Assembly (NCBI GenBank): GCA_000468055.1
Contig: KI260556.1
Coordinates: 59,507 to 123,506, forward strand
Length of the DNA stretch: 64,000 nucleotides
Source of the DNA: Treponema lecithinolyticum ATCC 700332
GTDB lineage: Bacteria > Spirochaetota > Spirochaetia > Treponematales > Treponemataceae
Reading direction: 5' to 3'
Positions 19,102-27,882 of the stretch are shown one piece after another. The position numbers were made by a program, and so were the translations under genes. The notes below the pieces were generated by a model that was given only the letters and a program-made list of their open reading frames with translations, did not search any database and was not told where the DNA came from. The stretch's first letter is position 1; each line of letters opens with the position of its first letter.

Positions 19102-19246
19102 AAAAATCCTTCCTGTAAAAAAATTAAACTTAGCTAACATAGCGTACTTTTATAACAACGTTTATTTAAGATGGTAACGAATAAGCGAAGTTTTTTTTAC
19201 CTTTTGATTTTTACACTTTTATGTGTACCGCATCGTTTGCCCGATA

Positions 19247-20347
19247 TTATTCCAGTATACTCGATTCGCGGACTTTTAATTCAAAGTCAAGCATAAGATT
19301 GCGGGCAGGCAAATAAGGGTTTTCAATCCGTGTAAGCATTGTGTGTATAATAACTTCAGCCAATTTTTTGCACGGCTGGGCTATGGTTGTAAGCGGTATG
19401 GGAAAGTAGCGTGCGGCTTCAATGTCGTCAAAGCCGCTGATTCGCACGTCTTTGGGGATATTGATGTCAGTATCCGATAAAGCTTTTATAAACTTCATTG
19501 CAGTATTGTCGTTTGCACAGATAATGTTTTGTGCACCGTTATGTATAAGATCCGAAAGTTCTTTTGATGAAAAATCCTGAATATCGTGCACCCATGTTTT
19601 GTGCGGCGTTATTCCGCTGTTTAAAAGCGCTTGCCGGTACCCCATAATGCGCTGCGGTACGGTATGAGCCATAAAACTTTGGCGCAAAAAATCGATTCTT
19701 TTTGCTCCTTGTTCGATAAAATGCATTGCCGAAACATAACCTGCTTTGAAATTATCTATTCCGACAAGATCGTAAACACTGCGTTTGGGGAATTCATAAT
19801 AATCCGCGTCGACCAATACGACGGGGATGTTGCGGTTTTCCAGCTTACCGATGATTTTTTTATTTATCGAAAAACAATTATGCGTAAGTTCTACGGGCGC
19901 AAACAAAATACCGTCAACTTTTTGTTCGATATAAAAATCTATCATGTGTTCGGTTTGCGTGCCTGTTATATTTGCTCCGTTAAATTGCGCTCCCCACACA
20001 AGAGAAAAATTAAGCGTTTCGGATAATTTTACGATTTCTTCGGTAATCGGGCGGAAGATTTCGCTTAAACCGATTAAGGGAAAAACAAGCCCTATCATCC
20101 TTTTTTTCTTTTTATCCGCATCGCTGTTGCGTAAAAAAGTTCCTATCCCGCTTTTTCTGTATGCTTTTCCTTCTTCTACGAGTATGTTAACGGCTTTTGC
20201 GACCGTAGGACGCGAAACTTCCAGCGTTTGTGCTATTTCACTTTCGGAAGGAATTTGCTCGCCGGCAAGAAGGTGTCCGTTGTTAAATAAATGCAAAAGA
20301 TATTGATAAACTTTTTTTGTTTTGGGTGAAAGTTTATTTTCCGTCAT
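19247..20347 (-). CDS. GntR-type HTH / LacI-type sensor regulator
   Basis: Residues 1-75 form a GntR-family winged helix (with the PSESEIAQTLEVSRPTVAKAVNIL recognition-helix region) and residues about 85-366 are a periplasmic-binding-protein-like sensor domain ending in the family pattern GFDDIEAARYFPIPLTTIAQP. This AraR-like combination is typical of sugar-responsive repressors. It is the last gene of the sugar operon and overlaps the kinase stop by 14 bases, so it probably controls its own operon, with the transported sugar or its phosphate as inducer. Gene and operator both remain to be matched; a palindrome sits over the operon promoter. Confidence 0.82.
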   Translation of the reverse strand: MTENKLSPKTKKVYQYLLHLFNNGHLLAGEQIPSESEIAQTLEVSRPTVAKAVNILVEEGKAYRKSGIGTFLRNSDADKKKKRMIGLVFPLIGLSEIFRPITEEIVKLSETLNFSLVWGAQFNGANITGTQTEHMIDFYIEQKVDGILFAPVELTHNCFSINKKIIGKLENRNIPVVLVDADYYEFPKRSVYDLVGIDNFKAGYVSAMHFIEQGAKRIDFLRQSFMAHTVPQRIMGYRQALLNSGITPHKTWVHDIQDFSSKELSDLIHNGAQNIICANDNTAMKFIKALSDTDINIPKDVRISGFDDIEAARYFPIPLTTIAQPCKKLAEVIIHTMLTRIENPYLPARNLMLDFELKVRESSILE

Positions 20348-21716
20348 CGTTCAAAGCCTTTATTTTTTGTACCGCTTCATTATAATCGGAAAAGTCACCT
20401 AATGCCATACCTGCATTGATTGCCGCTCCGAAGGCACCTTCTTCATCGCGCGGCGTTTTTTGTACGGGAAGATCAAACAGTTTTTCGCAGCAGTTTTGCA
20501 CAAAAGGATGTTTGTTAAAAAAGCTTCCGGAACCGCACAGTTGAACGATGTTTGTTCGAATATCCTGCGGAAAAAGATTAAAAAAATCTTTAAGTTCGTT
20601 GATAATTCCCAAGACAAGACCGGCGCTTATATTTTGCGGCAGAAAATTGTACTCGTCGATTCCATCTATAAGTGCTTTTGCATCGGGTACGGTGCGCGTT
20701 CCGCAAAAACTTGTTTTAACAATGGGTATGTTCGGGATATCGAAAGGATTTATTTCATCAAGTTTTTTATAGACATTGCAGCTTTCTTCGGCTTCTTTTC
20801 CGCACAGCCATTTTACGGTTTCGCAAAAAAAGCGTTTTAAAAGTGCATATGCGTATCCGCCGCATAGTGAAGCACCCGATAAAATATAACCCTTTTTGGG
20901 GAATGGCCGTGTTTCCACCCCTTCAATGTGTACCGGTTTTTCGCTGTAACAGGTAATTTGTCCGCTGGTGCCTAAGCTGATTACCGCGTTCGAATGCAAA
21001 TCGGTAATGGCGCCCAAAAAGCTTGCCTGGTTGTCTCCTATCGCCGTAACGACCGGAACGTTTCGGTATGTTCCGATAATAGCGTCCGACTCAACAGTGT
21101 CCGGCAATAAAGCGGGATCGATGCCGGCTGAACGCAATTTTGCGCAAGTATAGTTTTTTTCGCCTAAAAAAACCGCCCCGAAGCTTTCGGCAAGAGTAAT
21201 ATCGGAAACGGGCTCTTTGTTTCCGGCAAGTTTCATCGCAACGTAATCGCCTATAGAACAGATTTTATGCGCATGTGCGGGAATTTCGCCGCAAGAGCGC
21301 AGGGCATAATGCGTTGCAAGACCGTAGCCGGGAGGGCAGTTTTTTCCCAACTTTTGTTCCAATTCTTTGTAGTAGGGTATGCCGGATTTTTCGCACTTCA
21401 GCGCCGCGCGGTGATATTGCCATGTGTATAAGGGGGAAAGGGCGTTGCCGCTTTTATCAATGTATACAATCCCGTGCATTTGCGTTGAAATTGCGATAGC
21501 ACCGATTTTCCCGTCATACTCGGCAAATACGGAATCTATTAAGTTTTTTGCCGCCGCGTAAATCGTATCGGCATTCTGCTTTTTGTCCCACGCCTCTTTT
21601 GCGTCGATGTGAGCGCCGTTCGGACACGTTTTTATCTTTTTTATGCGCCAATCGGCACTTTCAACCGCAGTACAGCACAGAGAAGTTGTTCCCAAATCAA
21701 TACCGATGTATATCAT
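20334..21716 (-). CDS. FGGY carbohydrate kinase, sedoheptulokinase-like
   Basis: The 460-residue protein has the FGGY layout: the N-terminal phosphate-1 motif GIDLGTTS, the catalytic-base region with STQMHGIVYID and TWQ, and the C-terminal ATP-binding motif around LCGSGSFF and DEEGAFGAAINAG. The segment from STQMHG to GYGLATHYAL resembles sedoheptulokinase more than xylulokinase or glycerol kinase, but this is a resemblance and not proof of substrate. It should phosphorylate the sugar brought in by the upstream ABC transporter. The regulator gene overlaps its end. Confidence 0.8.
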   Translation of the reverse strand: MIYIGIDLGTTSLCCTAVESADWRIKKIKTCPNGAHIDAKEAWDKKQNADTIYAAAKNLIDSVFAEYDGKIGAIAISTQMHGIVYIDKSGNALSPLYTWQYHRAALKCEKSGIPYYKELEQKLGKNCPPGYGLATHYALRSCGEIPAHAHKICSIGDYVAMKLAGNKEPVSDITLAESFGAVFLGEKNYTCAKLRSAGIDPALLPDTVESDAIIGTYRNVPVVTAIGDNQASFLGAITDLHSNAVISLGTSGQITCYSEKPVHIEGVETRPFPKKGYILSGASLCGGYAYALLKRFFCETVKWLCGKEAEESCNVYKKLDEINPFDIPNIPIVKTSFCGTRTVPDAKALIDGIDEYNFLPQNISAGLVLGIINELKDFFNLFPQDIRTNIVQLCGSGSFFNKHPFVQNCCEKLFDLPVQKTPRDEEGAFGAAINAGMALGDFSDYNEAVQKIKALNDDGK

Positions 21717-22666
21717 TATTTTACAATTAAGCCTCGAATATTTTTATCGGAATTAAGATATACGGCAAAAATAACGATTGCGCCGAAAACAATCTGCTGC
21801 CAAAAAGCGTCTACCGCAATGACATTCAAGCCGTTTTCAATAATCATAACGAGGAAGACCCCCAATACCGTTCTTAAAACGCTTCCTCTTCCTCCGGTTA
21901 AAGGCGTGCCTCCTAAAGCAACCGCAGCCATCGCCGTTAATGTTAAGGGATTGCCTATGGTCGGCAAACTGCTTTTTAATATAAGCGTGTAAAAAACACC
22001 CGCAAGAGCGGCGCCTACACCCGAAAAAACAAAGGGGAACAGCGTTGCTTTTATAATATTAATTCCCGCAATTCTTGCAGCTCTTTGGTTGGCGCCTGCG
22101 GCATAAATCGATTTTCCCAGCGGCGTTTTTGTTTGCACAAGATAAAATATTGCAAGAAAAACGAGGGCAAGAACAAACAAAAATGGAATAATTCCCCATG
22201 AGATTTTTGCCCAGCGGATAAGTCCCCATTTTTCAATGGGAATACCTTCGGGACGCCCCTTCGATATCAAAAGCGCTACGCAGTTCCATATATTCATCGT
22301 ACACAGGGTAACGATAAAAGAAGGGATTTTCAGCTTTGTAAACAATATGCCGTTGAGCAAACCGCATGCTATGCCGAAAAGCAGTACAAGCGGAATGATG
22401 GCGTTGCCGAATTTTGCAATCCACAGTCCCGTAAAAACGCATGAGCAGGAACATATGGCGCCTACCGACAAATCAACCGAACCTATCAACAGCACAAAGG
22501 TGACGCCCGTTGCAACAACCAACAGCGGCGCGGAATCGGTTAAAATATTCTTTATATTGAGAGGCCCCAAAAAGCTGGGTTTGAGCAAAGTAAACAGCAG
22601 TATCATAAAAACGATGGATATCGTACTGAAAAGGTTCATCACCGTGCTTTTTTTTATTAAACTCAT
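21716..22666 (-). CDS. Sugar ABC transporter permease (RbsC-type)
   Basis: A 316-residue inner-membrane protein with about eight to ten hydrophobic segments and the BPD_transp_2 signatures: the VTGVTFVLLIGSVDLSVG segment, the NGILFTKLKIPSFIVTL segment and the ALGGTPLTGGRGSV segment near the end. It belongs to the ribose/galactose-type ABC permeases. It shares a base with the kinase start, and it is one of two different permeases in this operon, so the transporter may be a heterodimer. Confidence 0.88.
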   Translation of the reverse strand: MSLIKKSTVMNLFSTISIVFMILLFTLLKPSFLGPLNIKNILTDSAPLLVVATGVTFVLLIGSVDLSVGAICSCSCVFTGLWIAKFGNAIIPLVLLFGIACGLLNGILFTKLKIPSFIVTLCTMNIWNCVALLISKGRPEGIPIEKWGLIRWAKISWGIIPFLFVLALVFLAIFYLVQTKTPLGKSIYAAGANQRAARIAGINIIKATLFPFVFSGVGAALAGVFYTLILKSSLPTIGNPLTLTAMAAVALGGTPLTGGRGSVLRTVLGVFLVMIIENGLNVIAVDAFWQQIVFGAIVIFAVYLNSDKNIRGLIVK

Positions 22667-22685
22667 AGAACGTTCCTTATTCCTC

Positions 22686-24203
22686 TTACATCATAAACCG
22701 GACGATATCGACTTGTTCCGGTTTGTTGTGTGCGCCGGCGTCGAATTCTTGTGTTACGATGCCGTCTTTCATAACCAATAAACGGTTGCTCATTCCGATG
22801 CATTCGTCGAGCGTGTCCCCGAGCATGATAACTGCAACACCTTTGTCTGCTATATCTCTAATCAAATCGTAAATCTCTTCCTTTGCACCGACATCGACAC
22901 CGCGCGTGGGGTGATCCAAAATAATGATGTCGGCTTCGCTTGCAATGACGCGTGCAAAAACGACTTTTTGCGCATTACCGCCGCTTAAGGTTTCGGCGTT
23001 TTCAAAAACGGACGCACACTTTATGCCGAGCTTTTGAGCCCATTCCTGCGCATGAGCGATTTGCAGTTTTTTTGAAATAAGCGAATGCTTCATTACGGGG
23101 CGGAAATTTGAAAGGCAAATGTTTTCGATTATGCTGCGAATACCGAGGATTCCTTCTTCGCGCCGTTCTTTCGGAATCGATAAAATCTCCTTTTTTAACG
23201 CATCGGCAGGGGATTTAAAACGCTGAGCGACTCCGTGCAGTAAGATTTCACCTTCGGAAAAATCTTCATCACCTAAAATAACCGAACAAACGCTTTCTTT
23301 TCCGGATCCGACAACACCGCACATGCCCAAGATTTCGCCTTTATGCAGTTTAAAGTTGACGTCTTTAAACGCCCCCTTTTGACCGAGGTTTTTAACTTCA
23401 AGCACAACTTCTTTATCCGGTGTTTTTTGCCGATTGATTTTAAAGTATTCTTCGCTTGTCGAGCGCCCAACCATTTTTTCCTGAAGCAGTTTTTCACTCG
23501 CTTCGGCTTTGTTCACTTCGGCAACCTTTGCGCCGTCTTTAAAAATGTAAATCCGGTCGCTTATGGCGATAACTTCGTTTAAGCGGTGTGAAACGAAAAT
23601 AACGGAATTACCCGCCGCTTTTAAAATCTCGATTTTTTTAAATAGCTTTTCTATTTCGGCTTCGCTTAAGACGGAAGTCGGCTCGTCCAATAATATGAGC
23701 GTTCCGTTTTTTTTATATTCCTGTACGATATTAAAAACCTTATCTATTTCGACCATTTGACGTGCGGCAAAATCCAATGCCGAAATTTTTACCGTCGGGT
23801 CGATGTTTTCTTCGCTTAAAATACTTTTGGCATCGGCATACAGTGCCTTCCAATTTATAAGGCCGAATCTTTTGTATTTTTTTTCGCGTCCGAGAAAGAT
23901 GTTTTGTCCCGCAGTAAGGTTTTTTATTAACGATTGTTCTTGAAAAACCATACCGACGCCTTGTTTGTTCGCCTGCACAGGATTGGCGCATGTATAGGGC
24001 GCACCGTTCATTTTCATTTTTCCCGATGTGGCTTCTTCAACTCCGGCAATTATTTTGAGTAAGGTGGATTTACCTGCGCCGTTTTCGCCGATCAATCCGA
24101 GCACTTCGCCTTTTTTTACATACAGGTCGATATCGTTCAATACGTTTGCGGTTCCGTATTTTTTACTTACGCCGGATACTTCAAATAATATGTTTTCTTC
24201 CAT
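22686..24203 (-). CDS. Sugar ABC transporter ATP-binding protein (RbsA/MglA-type)
   Basis: The 505-residue protein has two tandem ABC domains. The first has Walker A GENGAGKST and Walker B ILLDEPTS; its signature region (ALDFAARQM) is degenerate. The second has a modified Walker A (GVVGSGKES), the signature LSGGNAQKV and a Walker B ending in DHPTRGVDVG, where His replaces the usual Glu. This asymmetry is normal in RbsA/MglA-type fused ATPases. It energises uptake through the two flanking permeases. Confidence 0.9.
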   Translation of the reverse strand: MEENILFEVSGVSKKYGTANVLNDIDLYVKKGEVLGLIGENGAGKSTLLKIIAGVEEATSGKMKMNGAPYTCANPVQANKQGVGMVFQEQSLIKNLTAGQNIFLGREKKYKRFGLINWKALYADAKSILSEENIDPTVKISALDFAARQMVEIDKVFNIVQEYKKNGTLILLDEPTSVLSEAEIEKLFKKIEILKAAGNSVIFVSHRLNEVIAISDRIYIFKDGAKVAEVNKAEASEKLLQEKMVGRSTSEEYFKINRQKTPDKEVVLEVKNLGQKGAFKDVNFKLHKGEILGMCGVVGSGKESVCSVILGDEDFSEGEILLHGVAQRFKSPADALKKEILSIPKERREEGILGIRSIIENICLSNFRPVMKHSLISKKLQIAHAQEWAQKLGIKCASVFENAETLSGGNAQKVVFARVIASEADIIILDHPTRGVDVGAKEEIYDLIRDIADKGVAVIMLGDTLDECIGMSNRLLVMKDGIVTQEFDAGAHNKPEQVDIVRFMM

Positions 24204-24215
24204 AACAAAGCCTTA

Positions 24216-25232
24216 TTACTTTATAATAATTTTTCTGCCGCGTACAACGGTTAAAGAAACTGCCGCGATAATCAATACGCCTTGTACTGCTGACTGCACA
24301 TACGGGTTGACACCCTGTAAAATCATAGCCGATTGAATGACGACTACAATAAGAACACCGACTAAGGATTGCAAAACGCCGCCTTTGCCGCCCCACAAAG
24401 CCGTTCCGCCGACGGCAACCGCTGTAATGGTTGTAAAAAGGTAGCCGGTGCCTATGGTAACTTCGCCCCGATTTAAACGCAAAACGCCGAAAAGACCTGC
24501 AACGCTGGAACAAAAGGCGCTCCATGTAAATACTAAGACTTTTGTTTTATCGACATTTATACCCGTAGTGCGCAAAACGGCTTCGTTTTCGCCTATGGCA
24601 AAAATATGGCGGCCGAATGCAGTGTATTCTTGAATTACAAAGGCTACGGCAAAGATGACAAAAGAAAACCACGTTAAATACGGAATACCTAAAAGGCTTC
24701 CTTGAGCAATATATTCAAATGCAGTGTCCCGTATGGAGGCGGGGCGGCCCATATAGGTTAAAACGCCGAATCCGGTCATTACGCTTGCCATACCGAAGGT
24801 TACCATAAAAGAAGGAATTCTAAGCTTAACGTGCAGTACGCCGGTTAAAGTGCCTACCAGCGATCCGACACACAGTGCTATAAGGACTCCAAGTAAGCCG
24901 AGGTTCATGGAATTTTTTGAATTCATAACAAGCATTGCAATAAACGAGCCCACAAATCCCATAACCCCTTCAACGGAAAGGTCTATGCTGCCTAAAATAA
25001 TAACAAAGGTTAAGCCTACGGAAAGCACCAGCGGGGTGGCTATTTGGTACAAAATACTTATAAAATTGTTGTACGTAAAAAAGCCGTCTACGCATACGGA
25101 TACCGCTATAACTAAAATAACAAAAATGATAAAGGGAGCCGTATTGATAATTCTGTTCTTTTTTCGCTCTTCGATTATTTTTAATTTAAACTCTTCAGCG
25201 ACAGCCGAAGCTCCGTTTGTAACGGTTTTCAC
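24216..25232 (-). CDS. Sugar ABC transporter permease (RbsC-type), second subunit
   Basis: A 338-residue BPD_transp_2 permease with the GLTFVIILGSIDLSVEG, VKLRIPSFMVTFG and AVAVGGTALWGGKG segments, about 35% like its partner by eye. It starts at GTG 25232, which is preceded by AGGAGGAAGG at a spacing of eight bases; an ATG farther upstream has no such site. The N-terminal 35 residues are hydrophilic and cytoplasmic. Confidence 0.86.
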   Translation of the reverse strand: MKTVTNGASAVAEEFKLKIIEERKKNRIINTAPFIIFVILVIAVSVCVDGFFTYNNFISILYQIATPLVLSVGLTFVIILGSIDLSVEGVMGFVGSFIAMLVMNSKNSMNLGLLGVLIALCVGSLVGTLTGVLHVKLRIPSFMVTFGMASVMTGFGVLTYMGRPASIRDTAFEYIAQGSLLGIPYLTWFSFVIFAVAFVIQEYTAFGRHIFAIGENEAVLRTTGINVDKTKVLVFTWSAFCSSVAGLFGVLRLNRGEVTIGTGYLFTTITAVAVGGTALWGGKGGVLQSLVGVLIVVVIQSAMILQGVNPYVQSAVQGVLIIAAVSLTVVRGRKIIIK

Positions 25233-25325
25233 CGCCTTCCTCCTATAATGAGTTGGGGACTGCCGCAAAAACGTTCCTTAAACGGTTGATTTTTGCGGCA
25301 GCTTGTTTTTCAAATTCCTGTTGTC

Positions 25326-26402
25326 TTATTTTTTCATTTTGAATGTTCCGGCAATCGGATAATCCAAATCGTTAAAATCGTAAGACGGTTTACCTGACAT
25401 AAAATTCTTTTTGAATTGCGCTACGTTATTTTTATCCACAAATTCCGCTTTTGTTGTAAACAGTCTTTTTTCGACCGGCATTTTGGCGGGGTTGATTTTA
25501 CCGGTGTAGGCTGCATATGCCAAAGCGGTCATATAGCCGCCCTGCAAGTAGCCGTTATTTGCAACCGTGCACACCATATCGCCCGCTTCGATCGCTTCAA
25601 TAGCTTCGGGAACTCCGTCAACGCCGACAACCTTTACTTTGCCGTTTAAGCCTTTGGCTTTTAAAGCTTGAAGAGTGCCCAATGCCATGCCGTCGTTTGC
25701 GCACCATATACCGTCTATATCGGTATATTTTGAAAGCCATGTTTCAACAATCGTTAACGCTTTTTGAGGGTTCCAATCCGCAACTTGGGTGTCGAGCAGG
25801 GTAACGTCGGGGTTTTCCGCCAATGCATTTTTTAAACCCTGATACCGTTCAACGGCCGAATCGTTTCCGAGTTGGCCTTGCAGCGCCAAAATCTTGCCTT
25901 TGCCCGGTGTTTTAAATTCTTTGAACATAGCCTTTGCAATATTGTAACCCTGTGCAACGCCGTCTACCGTTGAGTGAGCAACGTAGTATTTATACGTTGT
26001 CGGATCAAGACCTTTGGCCAAGTGCCACACGCTTGTCCAATAAACTCCGGCTTCTTCGCACAGTTCGGCAATAGCCGCCGTGTTCGGCGCATTGCTCGGA
26101 TCGACGTACAAAATCGAATTTTTACCGTGAGCGGCGATAAAAGCTTTTATACCGCTTAACTGTTTGGCGTCGTCGCCGTCGCAGGTAAGTACTTGTACTT
26201 CCGCGCTGCCTGCCGGTAAAGAAGCGGCAAATAATTTACCGCCTTCGGCTTCTTCGTTCCAATAGGCGTTATCCGTTGAGTGGATGCACATTGCTATTGC
26301 AACGCTTTTGGTTTTTGCTCCGGAAGCATCTTTTTGTCCGTTTGCAAACAAAATGCTTGATATAATGCAAGCAATTGAAATACACACCGAAATTTTTTTC
26401 AT
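25326..26402 (-). CDS. Periplasmic sugar-binding protein (RbsB/galactose type)
   Basis: The 358-residue product has a signal peptide ending near LFANGQ (no lipobox cysteine) and a Peripla_BP_4 fold, with the D-pattern ANDGMALGTLQAL and VVGVDGVPEAIEAIEAG that shape the sugar pocket and hinge in ribose/galactose-binding proteins. It is the first gene of the operon and delivers the sugar to the permease pair. ATG 26402 follows AGGAGG closely. The ligand cannot be named from sequence; the sedoheptulokinase-like kinase hints at a ketose. Confidence 0.88.
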   Translation of the reverse strand: MKKISVCISIACIISSILFANGQKDASGAKTKSVAIAMCIHSTDNAYWNEEAEGGKLFAASLPAGSAEVQVLTCDGDDAKQLSGIKAFIAAHGKNSILYVDPSNAPNTAAIAELCEEAGVYWTSVWHLAKGLDPTTYKYYVAHSTVDGVAQGYNIAKAMFKEFKTPGKGKILALQGQLGNDSAVERYQGLKNALAENPDVTLLDTQVADWNPQKALTIVETWLSKYTDIDGIWCANDGMALGTLQALKAKGLNGKVKVVGVDGVPEAIEAIEAGDMVCTVANNGYLQGGYMTALAYAAYTGKINPAKMPVEKRLFTTKAEFVDKNNVAQFKKNFMSGKPSYDFNDLDYPIAGTFKMKK

Positions 26403-26424
26403 AATTCCTCCTTGTGGTGTGTTT

Positions 26425-26453
26425 ATTTTACACCCGGTTTTTTGACTTGTCAA
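26425..26453 (-). promoter_or_regulatory. Promoter of the sugar ABC operon
   Basis: On the minus strand: perfect TTGACA (26453-26448), 17 bases, TAAAAT (26430-26425). It lies 23 bases upstream of the binding-protein start. Confidence 0.7.
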
Positions 26454-26454
26454 A
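26441..26454. promoter_or_regulatory. Palindrome over the -35 box, possible GntR-type operator
   Basis: TTTGACTTGTCAAA is a perfect 6-2-6 inverted repeat covering the -35 element of the sugar operon. GntR-family repressors bind sites of this size, and the operon's last gene encodes one. Confidence 0.45.
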
Positions 26455-26709
26455 TTTTTTTTTTAGTTTTTGTAAGTTTTTTTATTTTGCCGTTGATACC
26501 TTACACGGTTATCCGCTCATATGCGGAATTGGAACACTCCGGTATTACCGAAAAAAAAGTGGGGTACGGGTGTTTTTATTACCGACGATACGGCTGTTAT
26601 ACAATCCGTGCGTAATGAATTGCGTACCGGTGTATGTGCTTTTCGGCGTGTTGTATTTTGCCGTCAGCTCATGGCTGTTTGAAAATAAACTGGAATTGTA
26701 ATGCAAGTT
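26455..26709. other. Intergenic region without a supported gene
   Basis: This spacer lies between the sugar operon promoter and the end of the LacI-type gene. Short reading frames on the plus strand start without ribosome sites and have no recognisable content. A small CGGTA/TACCG hairpin at about 26538-26548 is followed by A's and not T's on the coding side, so I do not call it a terminator. Confidence 0.4.
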
Positions 26710-27729
26710 TTACTTTTCTGCCAATAAACTTTTTACACTGTTTCGTTTAACAAAAACTCCGCTTATCGGTACCAAACCGGCTTTGTATTCAGGAGTTTTT
26801 ATTTTGCGCACTATAATTTCAACAGTTTTTGCCGCTATGGTATCGGAGTCCGACGCTATGGTGGTTATTTTCGGTTCGCTTTCCGTACTGAAATGAGTGT
26901 TGTCGAAAGCAACGACGGAACAATCGTCGGGTACACGGATATGTAAATCGTTAAGCTGCGTAATTAACATACGTGCTATTTCATCGCAGTTGCATACAAA
27001 AGCGCTCGGCAGCGGGGAGGGCAGTTTAAGTTCCGTAAATTTTCCGTTGCGGTTACGGTCGCTGATAATGTATTCGGGTGCAAGGTCGATATTGGAACGG
27101 ATTAATGCTTTGGAATACCCTAAAAAGCGGTCTTGAATACTATGCGTTGAATTGATGTTTCCGACAAAGGCTATACGGCGGTGACCGTTTTGAATTAAAT
27201 AGCGGGTAAGCTGAAAAGAATCGAAAAAATTATTATTTGTTACCGCATCCAATGCAAGCCGGTCGTCGTAAAAATCGATTAACAATACCGGAATATCCAA
27301 ACTGCATATAATATTTAAGTATTCGGCAGGCAATTCTCCCAACAAAAGGAGCATGTCTATTCCGGGTTTATGCAGGATTTCGGGAACCGTGCAGCTGGCG
27401 GTTTCCTGTTCGTTGATAATATTTAAAATGCCGATAATATTTTTTTTTTGCAGTGCATCGAGAATTTTTTTATAAAAGTCTATATACATGGTGTTTTGCG
27501 TTTTTAAAAACACATCCGCAACGAGCAGCAGTATTTTTTTTTGTTTTTGATCGGTTTCTGTGGTGTTTTTACCCCGGCGTACAAAACCTTTTTGCATCGC
27601 GTATTGTTTTATCTGCTGCGCAAGTGGTTCGCTTACTCCGGGTTTATCGTTTAACGCCCGCGAAACGGTTATAGTGGTTATCTGCAATGCATGTGCAATA
27701 TCTTGCATGGTAATTCTTTTTTCTTTCAT
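26710..27729 (-). CDS. LacI-family transcriptional regulator
   Basis: The 339-residue protein starts with a classical LacI helix-turn-helix and hinge (about 1-60: ITMQDIAHALQITTITVSRALND) and continues with a sugar-sensing periplasmic-binding-like domain. The ATG at 27729 is chosen because it places the HTH at the N-terminus as in the family. It diverges from the oligosaccharide transporter and mannosidase genes, and palindromes lie in the shared region, so it is probably their repressor with a mannose-containing oligosaccharide as inducer. Confidence 0.88.
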   Translation of the reverse strand: MKEKRITMQDIAHALQITTITVSRALNDKPGVSEPLAQQIKQYAMQKGFVRRGKNTTETDQKQKKILLLVADVFLKTQNTMYIDFYKKILDALQKKNIIGILNIINEQETASCTVPEILHKPGIDMLLLLGELPAEYLNIICSLDIPVLLIDFYDDRLALDAVTNNNFFDSFQLTRYLIQNGHRRIAFVGNINSTHSIQDRFLGYSKALIRSNIDLAPEYIISDRNRNGKFTELKLPSPLPSAFVCNCDEIARMLITQLNDLHIRVPDDCSVVAFDNTHFSTESEPKITTIASDSDTIAAKTVEIIVRKIKTPEYKAGLVPISGVFVKRNSVKSLLAEK

Positions 27730-27791
27730 GACTTTCCGATCCGTTAACAGCATAACAAATTTTTTATTGTCATACAAGCGATATACTTGAC

Positions 27792-27819
27792 ATTATAAAT
27801 AGCATTATGTTACTGTAAA
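27792..27819 (-). promoter_or_regulatory. Promoter of the LacI-type regulator
   Basis: On the minus strand: TTTACA (27819-27814), 16 bases, perfect TATAAT (27797-27792). A TTGACA on the plus strand at 27787-27792 overlaps its -10 box and may belong to the divergent transporter promoter, whose -10 is unclear. Confidence 0.5.
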
Positions 27820-27829
27820 TTATAACGAT

Positions 27830-27863
27830 AACTAACGTTTAGTTTGATAAGTTATAACGTTAT
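27830..27863. promoter_or_regulatory. Palindromes in the divergent control region, likely LacI-type operators
   Basis: AACTAACGTTTAGTT (27830-27844) is an inverted repeat of 6-base arms around CGT, and ATAACGTTAT (27854-27863) is a perfect 10-base palindrome. Both centre on ACGTT, as LacI-family operators often centre on CG. They lie between the regulator and the first transporter gene, upstream of its ribosome site. Confidence 0.5.
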
Positions 27864-27882
27864 GTTTCTTTAGGGGCGGTGG

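Noticed and set aside
26412-26701. Plus-strand frames of up to 95 codons in the spacer before the LacI-type gene
   Set aside because: They start inside the promoter of the minus-strand sugar operon, lack a ribosome site and have no recognisable content.
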